Source: Chitinophaga pinensis (GTDB lineage Bacteria; Pseudomonadota; Gammaproteobacteria; Burkholderiales; SG8-41). Taken from it: DNA of 64,000 bases. Made by a program: the position numbers and the translations under genes. Below the pieces are notes generated by a model. The model was not told where the DNA came from and did not search any database. It was given only the letters and a program-made list of their open reading frames with translations. Positions 26,929-36,425 of the stretch are shown one piece after another (within the stretch, counting starts at the first letter, position 1; each line of letters begins with the position of its first letter). The stretch spans positions 1-64,000 of the forward strand of contig CALQCM020000020.1 in the NCBI GenBank assembly GCA_943329075.2, written 5' to 3'.

Positions 26929-28449
26929 ATGACTCTGCTGCGCCTCCTGAAAATCATCCGCGTCGGCCTGCATTTCGGCCTCGATGAGTTTTTCCTCGGC
27001 CATGAACGCGTGCGCGGCCTGCGCGCACTGCTGCACACGGTGTTTTTCTGGCGCCGTTACACGCAACCGCGCGCGGTGCGCCTGCGCCTCGCGCTTGAAG
27101 CGCTGGGCCCGATTTTCGTCAAATTCGGCCAGATCCTGTCGACCCGGCGCGACATGCTGCCGGCGGACATTGCCGACGAACTGGCCAAACTGCAGGACCA
27201 GGTGCCGCCCTGCGCGCCGGACATCGCGCTGGCCGCCATCGCGCGCGCCTACGGCAAACCGGCCACCGAGGTGTTCGCCGCATTCGATGCGGTGGCGGTC
27301 GCCAGCGCGTCGGTCGCGCAGGTGCATTTCGCGACGCTGCACGACGGCCGTGAAGTCGCGGTGAAAATCCTGCGCCCCGGCATCGAACTGGTGATCCGCA
27401 AAGACGTTTCACTGCTCGACGCCGGCGCCAGCCTGATCGAATTGCTGTGGGCCGACGGCAAACGCCTGCGCCCGCACGAAGTGGTGGCCGAGTTCGCGCA
27501 CCATCTCGAAGACGAACTCGATCTGATGCGCGAATCCGCCAACGCCAGCCAGTTGCGCCGCAACTTCGCGGGTTCCGCGTTGCTGCTGGTGCCGGAAGTC
27601 CACTGGGACTGGTGTACCACGCAGGTGATGGTGATGGAGCGCATGCACGGCACGCCGATTTCACACATCGCGGCACTCCGCGCGCAGGGCATCGATCTGA
27701 AAAAGCTGTCGCGCGAAGGCGTCGAAATATTCTTCACACAGGTGTTCCGCCACGGCTTCTTTCACGCCGACATGCATCCGGGCAACATCCTCGTCGCTGC
27801 CGACGGCCGTTATATCGCGCTTGATTTCGGCATCGTCGGCGCGCTGACCGACACCGACAAACACTATCTCGCGCAGAATTTTCTGGCGTTTTTCCGCCGC
27901 GATTACCGGCGTGTCGCCGAGTCGCACATCGAATCGGGCTGGGCGCCGGCGGACACGCGCATCGACGATTTTGAAACGGCAATCCGTGCGGTGTGCGAAC
28001 CGATCTTCGCCAAACCGCTCAAGGACATTTCCTTCGGCCGTATATTGCTGCGCCTGTTCCAGACTTCGCGCCGCTTCAATATCGAGGTGCAACCGCAACT
28101 GGTGCTGCTGCAGAAAACCCTGCTCAACATCGAAGGCCTCGGCCGCGAACTCGATCCCGATCTCGATCTGTGGGAAACCGCCAAGCCGTTTCTGGAAAAA
28201 TGGATGTCCGAACAGATCGGCTGGCGCGGCCTCCTGCGCCAGCTGAAAACCGAACTGCCGTTCTGGAGCCACGCGCTGCCGCAACTGCCGCGCCTCATTC
28301 ATCGCTTTCTCGAAGACGCCGGCAACGACCGCGTCACCGCAGCTCTGCAAAAACTCAGCGAGGAAACACGCGACCAGACCACCGTGCTCGCCGTGATTGC
28401 CGTTGCCCTGATCGCACTCTCCGGCCTGCTGCTCACTATCGCGCACTGA
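26929..28449 (+). CDS. ubiB: UbiB, ABC1/ADCK-type atypical kinase for ubiquinone biosynthesis
   Basis: 506 residues. Family hallmarks are present: the KxGQ motif in [16 protein letters not shown] near residue 63, the alanine-rich nucleotide loop in [11 protein letters not shown], the lysine of VAVKILRPG, the catalytic stretch ADMHPGNIL, and DFG in ALDFGIVG. Two hydrophobic helices close the C-terminus ([17 protein letters not shown]), anchoring it to the inner membrane. UbiB is an ATPase needed for ubiquinone synthesis, probably extracting lipid intermediates. It ends the ubi cluster. Confidence 0.95.
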   Translation: MTLLRLLKIIRVGLHFGLDEFFLGHERVRGLRALLHTVFFWRRYTQPRAVRLRLALEALGPIFVKFGQILSTRRDMLPADIADELAKLQDQVPPCAPDIALAAIARAYGKPATEVFAAFDAVAVASASVAQVHFATLHDGREVAVKILRPGIELVIRKDVSLLDAGASLIELLWADGKRLRPHEVVAEFAHHLEDELDLMRESANASQLRRNFAGSALLLVPEVHWDWCTTQVMVMERMHGTPISHIAALRAQGIDLKKLSREGVEIFFTQVFRHGFFHADMHPGNILVAADGRYIALDFGIVGALTDTDKHYLAQNFLAFFRRDYRRVAESHIESGWAPADTRIDDFETAIRAVCEPIFAKPLKDISFGRILLRLFQTSRRFNIEVQPQLVLLQKTLLNIEGLGRELDPDLDLWETAKPFLEKWMSEQIGWRGLLRQLKTELPFWSHALPQLPRLIHRFLEDAGNDRVTAALQKLSEETRDQTTVLAVIAVALIALSGLLLTIAH

Positions 28450-28536
28450 TCCGGCGCGCGTGTTCAACACGCGTCCGCCGCATCGTATAATGTTCCATCG
28501 CTGCCGTTGTGCGCGCACTGTCTGCACGTTCATCCA

Positions 28537-29982
28537 ATGCTGATCTGGTTTGTCGCTCTCTACATCGCTGTTTCCGTCGGCATCGGCCTCTACGCCTCGC
28601 GCCGCGTCAAGAACACCGCTGACTATGTGGTGGCCGGCCACCATCTGCCGCTGCCCTTCATCATCGCCACCGTTTTCGCGACCTGGTTCGGTTCGGAAAC
28701 CGTGCTCGGCATCCCGGCCAAATTTCTCGGCGAGGGCTTGAAGGGTGTGGTCGCCGATCCGTTCGGCTCGAGCATGTGTTTGATCCTCGTCGGTCTCTTT
28801 TTCGCGCGGCCGCTCTACCGCATGAAGCTCCTCACCATCGGCGACTATTACCGCGCGCGCTACGGCCGCTCGGTGGAACTCGCTGCCTCGCTGTGCATCG
28901 TGATTTCGTACCTGGGCTGGGTCTCGGCACAGATCACCGCGCTGGGTCTGGTCTTCTCGGTACTGACGCAGGGCGCGGTCGAACCGTGGCAGGGCATGGC
29001 CATCGGCACCGCAATCGTTTTGCTCTACACGCTGGCCGGCGGCATGTTCTCGGTGGCCTTCACCGACCTCTTCCAGATGTGCGTCATTTTGGTCGGCATG
29101 GTTTACATCGCCTTCGTCGTCAGCGGCATCGCCGGCGGCGCCGGTGTTGTCATCGACCACGCGGCGAATGCCGGCAAATTCGATTTTCTGCCCGCCTTCG
29201 AGCCGCGCGCCATGATCGCCTTCTTTGCCGCGTGGATCACCATGGGCTTCGGCTCGATCCCGCAGCAGGACGTGTTTCAGCGCGTCTCTGCGGCGAAAGA
29301 TGAAAAAACCGCCGGCCGCGGTTCGGTGATCGGCGGTTGCGTGTATTTCATCTTCGCCTTCATTCCGATGTACCTCGCCTACTCGGCGACGCTGATCGAT
29401 CCGGCGATGGTCAACAACCACATCAACAGCGATGCGCAGTACATCCTGCCCAACCTGATCCTGCAGCACACACCGCTGGCCGCCCAGGTGATTTTTTTCG
29501 GCGCGCTGCTCGCCGCCATCATGAGCTGTGCGAGCGCGACACTGCTGGCACCTTCGGTCACCTTCGCCGAAAACGTGCTGCGGCCCTTCCTGCCGACGCT
29601 CGCTGACTGGCAGTTTCTGCGCCTGCTGCGCTGGATCGTGCTGCTGTTCGCCGTCTGCGTGTTCAGCTTCGCGCTGGGCTCGGGTGCTACGATCTACGGC
29701 ATGGTCGAAAACGCCTACAAGATCACGCTGGTCGCCGCGTTTACACCGCTCGCGTTCGGCCTTTATTGGAAGCGCGCAACGTCGCAGGGTGCGGCCTGTG
29801 CGATCACACTGGGGCTCGGCGTCTGGATCGCCTGCGAGCTGATGATCTCGTATGCTGTTCTGCCACCGGACCCGCTGCTGCCCGCACAGCTGGCCGGCTG
29901 GCTCGCCAGCCTCGCCGGCATGCTCGCCGGCTCCCTGCTGCCGCAGTGGTACCGCGCGCCGCAACACCACGTCGCGCACTGA
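28537..29982 (+). CDS. Sodium:solute symporter (SSS family)
   Basis: 481 residues from the ATG at 28537, with about 12-13 hydrophobic helices. SSS signatures include ASRRVKNTADYVVAGHHLP after helix 1, FATWFGSETVLGIPAKFLGEG, and GFGSIPQQDVFQRVSAAKDE in the middle. It takes up a solute with sodium; the substrate (sugar, amino acid, carboxylate or other) cannot be told. A TATAAT box at about 28486 lies after a short CG-rich palindrome (CGCGTGTTCAACACGCG), suggesting its own promoter. The small membrane-protein gene behind it starts 12 bases after its stop. Confidence 0.88.
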   Translation: MLIWFVALYIAVSVGIGLYASRRVKNTADYVVAGHHLPLPFIIATVFATWFGSETVLGIPAKFLGEGLKGVVADPFGSSMCLILVGLFFARPLYRMKLLTIGDYYRARYGRSVELAASLCIVISYLGWVSAQITALGLVFSVLTQGAVEPWQGMAIGTAIVLLYTLAGGMFSVAFTDLFQMCVILVGMVYIAFVVSGIAGGAGVVIDHAANAGKFDFLPAFEPRAMIAFFAAWITMGFGSIPQQDVFQRVSAAKDEKTAGRGSVIGGCVYFIFAFIPMYLAYSATLIDPAMVNNHINSDAQYILPNLILQHTPLAAQVIFFGALLAAIMSCASATLLAPSVTFAENVLRPFLPTLADWQFLRLLRWIVLLFAVCVFSFALGSGATIYGMVENAYKITLVAAFTPLAFGLYWKRATSQGAACAITLGLGVWIACELMISYAVLPPDPLLPAQLAGWLASLAGMLAGSLLPQWYRAPQHHVAH

Positions 29983-29994
29983 AGCGGAACGGCC

Positions 29995-30504
29995 TTGCGC
30001 GCTGTGCATCCGCTGCAATCCGCGTTGTATGCGCTGCTGGCAATCAACACGGCTTACTACCTCGTCGCCGGCCCGTGGACCAAGGGGCTTGATGCACTCG
30101 CCTGGTTTATTCTGCTGATGCTGTTTGCGCTCGAAACGGTCAATAAGCCCTGGCTCGAAAAAAAACACGCGCGCGGCCGCGTGCACTTTGTGCGCTTCGC
30201 CGCGGCCGCGGCCATCGCCGCCTCGGCGTCAGGCTACCTGCAGCAGAAAGAATGGCTCGACGCCGTCAATATTGCGTTGTGGATACTGGTGCTGGCGTTG
30301 CTCGAATGCGAATTGCGCGCGCCGCACTGGGTGGCGCGGCGCCGCCGCGGGTTTACCATCACCGCCATCGCGCTCTACACCGCCATCGCCGTGTTGGTTC
30401 CGTTTTGGGCGCTGCGCGGCGCATGGTTCGATGCCTATGACGCGGCGCTGTGGCTGGTCGCCTTCGCGCTGATCGAAATGGACGCGCTGAAACTCGCGCG
30501 CTAG
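29995..30504 (+). CDS. Small multi-pass membrane protein of unknown function
   Basis: 169 residues from a TTG start (GTG at 30004 is the alternative). About five hydrophobic stretches are visible, for example LAWFILLMLFALETV, AVNIALWILVLALLEC and LWLVAFALIEM. No family was recognised. Close spacing after the symporter gene suggests cotranscription. The gene is convergent with the DHH phosphoesterase gene, with 7 bases between the stops. Confidence 0.6.
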   Translation: MRAVHPLQSALYALLAINTAYYLVAGPWTKGLDALAWFILLMLFALETVNKPWLEKKHARGRVHFVRFAAAAAIAASASGYLQQKEWLDAVNIALWILVLALLECELRAPHWVARRRRGFTITAIALYTAIAVLVPFWALRGAWFDAYDAALWLVAFALIEMDALKLAR

Positions 30505-30511
30505 CACGCCG

Positions 30512-31468
30512 TTACAAATAAGCCTGTTTGAAGGCGTCGGCAAAACGCGCCAGCTCGCCCTGCGGCAGAAAATCGATGCCGGCCGCCCCCGCGCGCCCGC
30601 CGCCGCTGTCGAACTGCCGGCACAAGGCATCGGCGCCGCGCGGCGCGGCGAGCGGTGCGCGCACGCTGACGGCAAAGCCACCCGTGCGCCAGGTCAGAAT
30701 GGCGTGCGCACGCGCCGGATATTTGACCGCCAGCCGGTTGGCGAAGGGGCCGTTCACGCGCCGGCTCCAGCGCGCGTTCGGCAACACGTAAACCGCCATT
30801 TGTTCGTCCGCCCGTTCCGGCACAATTTCATTGGCCAGATAAAGATCGTCGGCACGGCTCTGCTGCAGGATGTCGAACACCGGCTCACCGGCAATGAAGG
30901 CAAACGGATCGGCATAGGCGCTGATCGCCTGATACAGATCGGCCGGGTGATAGTTGAGATCGTCAACGCTCTCACCGTAGGCGTTGTAGTTGATGCATTC
31001 GCCGAGTTCCTGCAACTGCGCCAGTGCGTGCGGCGCCAGATGCAAAGTCTCCGCGGCACGGCGCGCCGGTTCGACGAGGTTGTCGCCAAACGCCGCCACC
31101 ACCGCCCAGATGCGGCGGCGGCCGCCGAGTGATTGATCGACCAGCAGGCTGGTGCAGACGTCGGCCCCGGTGTCGATCATGGCCGCGAGGTTTGCATGCG
31201 CCGGAATGTCGCCGGCGTAGTGGTGATCGAAGTAGCGCAGCTTCGCGCCGGCCTGCAGTGCCGCGGCCACCGCGTCTGCATTGCGCGCGAACGATACGTC
31301 GAGCACGGTGATTTCGTCGCCAGCGGCCGCTTTGACACGCCCGAGCAGCGCAATGTCGCGCTTCACACCGGTAATCAGTTCCGCCGCGCGCGGCGTCTCC
31401 AGCCGCAGTTGATGCAGCGCGCAGATGCCATCCGCATCGCCGTTGAAAACATCATAGAATAGGGTCAT
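30512..31468 (-). CDS. DHH-family phosphoesterase
   Basis: 318 residues from the ATG at 31468. The DHH metal-binding motifs are present: FNGDADGICALHQL (motif I, about residue 8-21), EITVLDVSFARN (motif II) and LRYFDHHYAGD (motif III). The C-terminal substrate-binding region, with RQFDSGGGRAGAAG near the end, is of the DHHA1 type. Family members hydrolyse short oligonucleotides (nano-RNase) or cyclic dinucleotide products, but some are uncharacterised. The start codon lies 2 bases from the start of the divergent VanZ gene. Confidence 0.85.
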   Translation of the reverse strand: MTLFYDVFNGDADGICALHQLRLETPRAAELITGVKRDIALLGRVKAAAGDEITVLDVSFARNADAVAAALQAGAKLRYFDHHYAGDIPAHANLAAMIDTGADVCTSLLVDQSLGGRRRIWAVVAAFGDNLVEPARRAAETLHLAPHALAQLQELGECINYNAYGESVDDLNYHPADLYQAISAYADPFAFIAGEPVFDILQQSRADDLYLANEIVPERADEQMAVYVLPNARWSRRVNGPFANRLAVKYPARAHAILTWRTGGFAVSVRAPLAAPRGADALCRQFDSGGGRAGAAGIDFLPQGELARFADAFKQAYL

Positions 31469-31470
31469 AT

Positions 31471-32571
31471 ATGGTGATAAATCCAGGCCGTTCCAGGCTC
31501 GCAGCTTATGTCGCGCTAGCTTACACACTGGTCATCGTGTATGCCAGCTTGCAACCGTTCAGCGGTTGGCGTATGCCGCCGGCTGCAGCGTTTGATTTTC
31601 TGACGGCGGCGTGGCCACGCTACAGCACCACCGGCGACATCGTGCTCAACGTTGCCGCCTATCTGCCCTTCGGCGCCATGCTCGTCGTCGCCCTGCGCCC
31701 GCGCTGCGCCGGATTTGCCGGCTGCCTGCTGGCGATCGCGCTCGCCAGCCTGTTGAGCCTCGCGCTCGAGAGCGTGCAACTGTATCTGCCGGCGCGCATC
31801 GCCTCGAACCTTGATTTGCTGGCCAATGCCGGTGGCGCGGCACTCGGTGCGGTCGCCGTGTGGTTGCTGGCGTTTCCGCTGATCGCGGAGCACCCGGCGG
31901 TGGCGCGGCGCCGGCGCACCATCCGCGCCGACGTGCTCGGCGATTGCGGCTTGATTGCATTCGCGGCGTGGCTGTTCATCCAGTTCGATCCGGCGCCGCT
32001 GGCGCTGGCCAGCGGCGATCTGCGCGAGGCGCTCGGACTCAAACCGTGGTTTGCCTACGTGCCCGCCACCTATCAAAACATCGAGATGGGAATCGCCGTG
32101 CTGGCGACTGTGACGCTCGGCCTGCTGGCCGCACAAATCGCCGCCTCAGCGTCGTCGGCTGCGACCGTGGCGGCTGCCGCATTGACGCTGACCGTGGCCA
32201 CCAAATCGTTCGCGGTCTGGTCGCTGGCGCGTGCGGCGAGCCCGTTTCAATGGCTGACGCCGGGTGTGACCGGCGGCCTCCTGACCGGCATCGCGATACT
32301 CGCCCTGTTGATGTGGCTGCCGGCGCTCTGGCGCAGCACACTGGCCATCGTCTGCCTGCTCGCCACGGTGCTACTGGTAAACGTCACGCCCGAAAATCCT
32401 TACCAAAATACGCCGTCGTACCTGCTGGCCTTGCAGCAAACCCACCTGTCGAGCTTCAGCAACATCGTGCGCGTGCTCTCCCGGTTGTGGCCGTTCGCCA
32501 CCGCCATGCTGTTGTTCGCACTGACCCGCAAAAACGCGCTCCCCCGCCTGCAATCCGAAAGCGCCGTATGA
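31471..32571 (+). CDS. VanZ-like multi-pass membrane protein
   Basis: 366 residues. The N-terminal 140 residues match VanZ-like proteins: VYASLQPFSGW, DIVLNVAAYLPFGAML, ALESVQLYLPARIASN and DLLANAGGAALG. A further five or so hydrophobic helices follow, making it longer than a bare VanZ domain (about 160 residues). AGGG lies 7 bases before the ATG. The stop overlaps the MazG-like start in ATGA, so the two are translationally coupled. The family is loosely linked to glycopeptide resistance and envelope physiology; no specific role can be assigned. Confidence 0.8.
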   Translation: MVINPGRSRLAAYVALAYTLVIVYASLQPFSGWRMPPAAAFDFLTAAWPRYSTTGDIVLNVAAYLPFGAMLVVALRPRCAGFAGCLLAIALASLLSLALESVQLYLPARIASNLDLLANAGGAALGAVAVWLLAFPLIAEHPAVARRRRTIRADVLGDCGLIAFAAWLFIQFDPAPLALASGDLREALGLKPWFAYVPATYQNIEMGIAVLATVTLGLLAAQIAASASSAATVAAAALTLTVATKSFAVWSLARAASPFQWLTPGVTGGLLTGIAILALLMWLPALWRSTLAIVCLLATVLLVNVTPENPYQNTPSYLLALQQTHLSSFSNIVRVLSRLWPFATAMLLFALTRKNALPRLQSESAV

Positions 32572-32927
32572 AAAAACCCGGGATCACCATGACCAGCCTG
32601 CGTGACGCGCAGCGCCGCTTCGCCGCGGCACGCGACTGGCAGCAGTTTCACACGCCGAAGAACCTGGCGATGGCGCTGTCCGTGGAAGCGGCCGAACTGC
32701 TCGAACATTTCCAGTGGCTGACCGCCGAACAAAGCATGCGCCTTGACGCCAAAACCAAAACCGCGGTGGGCGAGGAAATTGCCGACGTGCTGCTCTATCT
32801 GACCCGGCTGGCCGACGTACTCGACATCGATCCGCTGGCGGCGGCCAAGCGCAAAATGGTCATCAACGCACGCAAATACCCGGTGCACCGCGCGCGCGGC
32901 AGCGCGCGCAAATACAGCGGCCGCTGA
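32568..32927 (+). CDS. MazG-like nucleotide pyrophosphohydrolase
   Basis: 119 residues, all alpha. The metal-binding set of the MazG fold is visible: SVEAAELLEHFQWL (ExxE, about 37-50) and GEEIADVLLYLTRLADVL (ExxD, about 68-85). Such enzymes hydrolyse NTPs or dNTPs to monophosphate and pyrophosphate, as a housecleaning function. It starts inside the VanZ stop codon (ATGA). The N-terminal MKKPGI could be skipped in favour of the ATG at 32589, which begins MTSLRDAQRRF. Confidence 0.88.
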   Translation: MKKPGITMTSLRDAQRRFAAARDWQQFHTPKNLAMALSVEAAELLEHFQWLTAEQSMRLDAKTKTAVGEEIADVLLYLTRLADVLDIDPLAAAKRKMVINARKYPVHRARGSARKYSGR

Positions 32928-32995
32928 GGGCGCGGTATAATCCGCCCCCGCCAGTCAACGCCTCCCCCCGCGCTTTACCGCGACCGAGCGACGCC

Positions 32996-33304
32996 ATGAG
33001 CTTTTACCAACATCACGTATTTTTCTGCTGCAACCAGCGCGAAGGCGGCAAGGCCTGCTGCAACGATTACGGCGCCAGCGACATTCGCGACTACGCGAAA
33101 AACCGCGTCAAGGAACTCGGCCTCTCGGGCAACGGCAAGGTGCGCATCAACATGGCGGGTTGCCTTGATCGCTGCGAACTCGGCCCGGTGCTGGTGGTTT
33201 ATCCGGAAGAGACCTGGTACACCTACGTTGACCGCGAAGACATTGACGAAATCATCAGCGAGCACCTGCAACACGGCCGCACCGTCGAACGCCTGAAGAT
33301 TTGA
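32996..33304 (+). CDS. Thioredoxin-like [2Fe-2S] ferredoxin
   Basis: 102 residues. Four cluster cysteines are arranged as in the Shethna/thioredoxin-like ferredoxins: FFCCNQREGGKACC near residues 10-22 and MAGCLDRCELGP near 54-65. It is a small soluble electron carrier. TATAAT at 32936-32941 may be its -10 box. It overlaps the start of the hydrolase gene (TTGA). The partner enzyme is not evident from the context. Confidence 0.88.
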   Translation: MSFYQHHVFFCCNQREGGKACCNDYGASDIRDYAKNRVKELGLSGNGKVRINMAGCLDRCELGPVLVVYPEETWYTYVDREDIDEIISEHLQHGRTVERLKI

Positions 33305-33915
33305 AACCGCCCGCCACTGAAAAGATCCTGCTCGACGGCGCCGCCGGAGCGATCGAAACCGACCTCACCGATCCGGGCGACGGCCGCATCGCCATCGCGC
33401 TGATCGCGCACCCGCATCCGCTGATGGGCGGCACCAAGGACAACAAGGTGGTGACGACACTGGCGCGCAGCTTTCACGCGCTTGGTTGCGCGACCCTGCG
33501 GCCGAACTTCCGCGGCGTCGGCGCCAGCGCCGGCGTGCATGATCAGGGTATCGCCGAAACCGACGATCTGATCGCCGTTGCCACCTATGCAAAACAGCGC
33601 TTCGGCGATCTGCCACTGATCTGCGCCGGCTTTTCCTTCGGCAGTTACGTGCAGACGCGTGTGGTCGAACGGCTCACCGCGCATCAACTGGTACTCGTCG
33701 CACCGGCGGTAAGCCGCTTCCAGACCGGCACCGTGCCAGCCGGCACCCTGGTCATCCACGGCGAAGTCGATGACGTGGTGCCGCTGTCGGCAGTGCTCGA
33801 CTGGGCGCGACCGCAGAACCTGCCGGTCGTCGTGGTGCCCGGCGGCGAACATTTCTTTCATGGTCGTCTGCAGGTGCTGCAGCAGATCATTACGCAACAC
33901 TGGCGACTGCCATGA
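33301..33915 (+). CDS. Alpha/beta hydrolase
   Basis: 204 residues from a TTG start that overlaps the ferredoxin stop. The oxyanion region is [15 protein letters not shown]. The nucleophile serine is in [10 protein letters not shown] (GxSxG), the acid in [13 protein letters not shown] and the histidine in [12 protein letters not shown]. This is the short, lidless dienelactone/YdjC-adjacent type with no clear substrate. The stop overlaps the ABC ATPase start, so ferredoxin, hydrolase and the exporter genes form one tightly coupled operon. Confidence 0.85.
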   Translation: MKPPATEKILLDGAAGAIETDLTDPGDGRIAIALIAHPHPLMGGTKDNKVVTTLARSFHALGCATLRPNFRGVGASAGVHDQGIAETDDLIAVATYAKQRFGDLPLICAGFSFGSYVQTRVVERLTAHQLVLVAPAVSRFQTGTVPAGTLVIHGEVDDVVPLSAVLDWARPQNLPVVVVPGGEHFFHGRLQVLQQIITQHWRLP

Positions 33916-34823
33916 GCCATCTGCGTGTGCGCGCGCTGCGCAAGTCTTATGGCGCGAATGTCGTCGTCAACGGCATTGACCTCGACCTCGCGCGCGGCGA
34001 ATGTTTCGGCCTGCTCGGCCCCAATGGCGCCGGCAAGACCACCACACTGCGGCTTTGCCTCGGCCTGACCGAACCGGACAGCGGCGAAATCAGTGTGCTC
34101 GACGTGCCGGTGCCGCAGGAAGCCCGGCGCGCGCGTGCGCGCATCGGCGTGGTGCCGCAGATGGACAACCTCGACCCCGATTTCACCATCCGCGAAAACC
34201 TGCAGGTCTACGGCCGCTACTTCGATTTGTCCGCCGCCGAAGTCAACGCGCGCATCCCGGCGCTGCTCGAATTCGCCGGCCTCGCCAATCGCGGCGATGA
34301 CAACCTCCGCGCGCTCTCCGGCGGCATGAAGCGCCGTCTGACCCTGGCACGCGCGCTGATCAACGATCCGGACCTGATCTTTCTCGACGAACCGACGACC
34401 GGTCTCGATCCGCAGGCGCGCCACCTCATTTGGCAGCGCCTGCGTCAATTGCTGGCGCAGGGCAAAACGATTTTTCTCACCACGCATTTCATGGACGAAG
34501 CCGAGCGCCTGTGCAGCCGGCTGGCCGTGATGGACCACGGCCGCATGATTGCGTCAGGCACGCCGCGCGAACTGGTCGAACGCCATATCGAGCCGCAGGT
34601 CGTCGAGGTTTTCGGCGACGGCGCCGGGGCGTGGGCGAAAGAACAGGGCACGCGGCTTGCCGAACGCTGCGAAACCGCCGGCGAAACCGTGTTCTGTTAT
34701 GTGCATGACGCGGCAGCGCTGATCGACGACCTCGCCGCGCGCGCGGAGCTGCGTTACGTGCACCGCCCGGCCAATCTCGAAGACGTTTTTCTGCGCCTGA
34801 CCGGGCGCGACCTGCGGGATTGA
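33912..34823 (+). CDS. ABC transporter ATP-binding protein, NodI/ABC-2 type
   Basis: 303 residues. Walker [13 protein letters not shown] (about 37-48), signature [15 protein letters not shown], Walker [14 protein letters not shown] and switch histidine in [11 protein letters not shown] are all intact. A C-terminal 70-residue extension with [20 protein letters not shown] is typical of ABC-2 ATPases. With the next gene it forms a polysaccharide- or lipo-oligosaccharide-type exporter of the NodIJ family; cargo is unknown. It overlaps the preceding hydrolase gene by 4 bases. Confidence 0.92.
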   Translation: MSHLRVRALRKSYGANVVVNGIDLDLARGECFGLLGPNGAGKTTTLRLCLGLTEPDSGEISVLDVPVPQEARRARARIGVVPQMDNLDPDFTIRENLQVYGRYFDLSAAEVNARIPALLEFAGLANRGDDNLRALSGGMKRRLTLARALINDPDLIFLDEPTTGLDPQARHLIWQRLRQLLAQGKTIFLTTHFMDEAERLCSRLAVMDHGRMIASGTPRELVERHIEPQVVEVFGDGAGAWAKEQGTRLAERCETAGETVFCYVHDAAALIDDLAARAELRYVHRPANLEDVFLRLTGRDLRD

Positions 34824-34825
34824 CG

Positions 34826-35611
34826 ATGACGCGCCACTGGTCGCTGCCTTCGTTCAGCCTGCGCTGCCTCCACGTGTGGCGGCGCAATCTGCTGGTGTGG
34901 AAAAAACTTGCGCTGGCCTCGATGATCGGCAATCTCGCCGATCCCATGCTGTACATGCTGGGCTTCGGTTACGGCCTCGGTCGCATGATGCCCGACGCCT
35001 TCGGCGGCACCACCTACATCGCCTTCCTCGCCGCCGGCACGGTCTGTTCGAGCACCATGATGAGCGCCTCGTTCGAGGCCATGTATTCGGGTTTCTCGCG
35101 CATGCATGTGCAGAAAACCTGGGAAGCCATCATGAACGCGCCGCTCGATCTCGACGACGTCGTGCTCGGCGAAGCGGTGTGGGCGGCAAGCAAAAGTCTG
35201 TTGTCAGGCTTGGCCGTGCTGCTGGTCGCGGCGGCACTGGGCCTGTGCGCCTCGTCACTGGCGCTATGGGTGATCCCCGTGATCCTCATCACCGGGCTCG
35301 CCTTCGGCAGCCTCGGCCTGATCGTGACGGCACTGTCGCCCAGCTACGATTTCTTCGTCTATTACATGACGCTGGCGATCACGCCGATGATGCTGATGAG
35401 CGGCGTGTTCTTTCCGGCCGATCAGCTGCCGCCGGCCGTGCATCTGGCGACGGCACTGCTGCCGCTGTCGCACGCCGTCGACCTGGTGCGTCCGCTGATG
35501 AGCGGCCAGGTGCCGGCGCAATGGGCTCTGCATTTGTGCGTGCTGGCCGCATATGCAATCATCGGCTTTTATCTGGCGCTGGCGCTGACGCGCCGCCGCC
35601 TGCTCAAATAG
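34826..35611 (+). CDS. ABC-2 type permease, NodJ-like
   Basis: 261 residues from the ATG at 34826, 2 bases after the ATPase stop. Six hydrophobic helices are visible. NodJ-type signatures: LADPMLYMLGFGYGLG, YIAFLAAGTVCSSTMM, FEAMYSGFSRM and MLMSGVFFPADQLPP, followed by LLPLSHAVDLVRPL. Together with the ATPase it exports a glycolipid or similar amphiphile across the inner membrane. Immediately followed by hemJ (6 bases). Confidence 0.9.
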   Translation: MTRHWSLPSFSLRCLHVWRRNLLVWKKLALASMIGNLADPMLYMLGFGYGLGRMMPDAFGGTTYIAFLAAGTVCSSTMMSASFEAMYSGFSRMHVQKTWEAIMNAPLDLDDVVLGEAVWAASKSLLSGLAVLLVAAALGLCASSLALWVIPVILITGLAFGSLGLIVTALSPSYDFFVYYMTLAITPMMLMSGVFFPADQLPPAVHLATALLPLSHAVDLVRPLMSGQVPAQWALHLCVLAAYAIIGFYLALALTRRRLLK

Positions 35612-35617
35612 GCCCCC

Positions 35618-36031
35618 ATGCTCTGGATCAAAGCCCTGCATATTTCGTTCATGGTGACCTGGTTCGCCGCGCTGTTTTATCTGCCGCGGCTGTTTGTGTA
35701 TCACGCCATGAGTGACGACGCCGTCAGCATCGAGCGCTTCAAGATTATGGAGAGGAAGCTCTTCTTCGGCATCATGACGCCGGGCGCGCTCTTTACGGTC
35801 GTGTTCGGCACCTGGTTGTGGCTCGGTTACGGTTTCAGCGGCGGCTGGTTGCACGCCAAGCTGGGATTGGTAGCGCTGTTGCTCGCCTACCACGTCTATT
35901 GCGGCAAGCTGCTGATCGACTTCAAACACGATCGCAACCGTCACAGCCATGTGTTTTACCGCTGGCTGAATGAATTTCCCGTGGTGCTTCTTTTTGCGGT
36001 GGTGATCCTTGTTGTCGTCAAACCTTTCTAG
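35618..36031 (+). CDS. hemJ: Protoporphyrinogen IX oxidase HemJ
   Basis: 137 residues with four hydrophobic helices, the size of HemJ/YfcD-type enzymes. The conserved heme-ligand histidine is in KALHISFMVTWFAALFYLPR (about residue 8), with VYHAMSD and LAYHVYCGKLL later. It oxidises protoporphyrinogen IX to protoporphyrin IX at the inner membrane in organisms that lack HemG or HemY. The neighbouring HIRAN gene begins within its last 23 bases. Confidence 0.9.
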   Translation: MLWIKALHISFMVTWFAALFYLPRLFVYHAMSDDAVSIERFKIMERKLFFGIMTPGALFTVVFGTWLWLGYGFSGGWLHAKLGLVALLLAYHVYCGKLLIDFKHDRNRHSHVFYRWLNEFPVVLLFAVVILVVVKPF

Positions 36032-36425
36032 TCCGGCGCGCGGCGTCAGCGCCGTGTTGCTGGCGGCCGCACTGAGTGCAGCGTGCGCCGGCACACCCGC
36101 ATACGCACAACAAACCGAAGTGCGCATGCTGGTGCAAAGTTCGCCGCTGGCGGGTTTTCGCTATTACGATGCCAAACAACTGTGGAACGACATGCAGGTC
36201 GGCGATGCGTTGACCCTGGTGCGCGAACCGCACAACGCCTACGACGCCAACGCCGTGCGGGTTGAATGGCGCGGCCACAAACTGGGCTATGTGCCGCGCA
36301 CCGACAACCGCGCCGTGTCGTTTCACATGGACCGCGGCGGCGCGGTCGAAGCGCGCATCAGCAAGTTGCAGGAACACCGCAATCCGCGCCAGCGCATCGA
36401 ATTCGAAGTGCTGGTGCGCCTGTGA
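36009..36425 (+). CDS. Secreted or lipid-anchored HIRAN domain protein
   Basis: 138 residues from a TTG start that overlaps hemJ by 23 bases. The N-terminus looks like a signal peptide (hydrophobic AVLLAAALSAACAG, then PAYA before QQTEV); LSAAC could also be read as a weak lipobox. The rest is a stand-alone HIRAN domain: YDAKQLWNDMQVGDALTL, REPHNAYDANAVRVEW, HKLGYVPRTDN. HIRAN domains usually recognise DNA ends in helicases such as HLTF, so an exported form is unexpected. Its stop overlaps the rlmL start (GTGA). Confidence 0.75.
   Translation: MLSSNLSSPARGVSAVLLAAALSAACAGTPAYAQQTEVRMLVQSSPLAGFRYYDAKQLWNDMQVGDALTLVREPHNAYDANAVRVEWRGHKLGYVPRTDNRAVSFHMDRGGAVEARISKLQEHRNPRQRIEFEVLVRL

Noticed and set aside
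27661..30186. Open frame of 841 codons on the minus strand, opposite ubiB, the symporter and the small membrane protein
   Set aside because: It is an antisense shadow. It carries no recognisable domain, is rich in His, Gln, Arg and Asp, and the opposite strand encodes well-supported families.
36266..36421. Longer N-terminus for RlmL
   Set aside because: It would overlap the HIRAN gene. The GTG at 36422 overlaps the stop of the previous gene and gives the conserved start FFAPCPRGLEPV.
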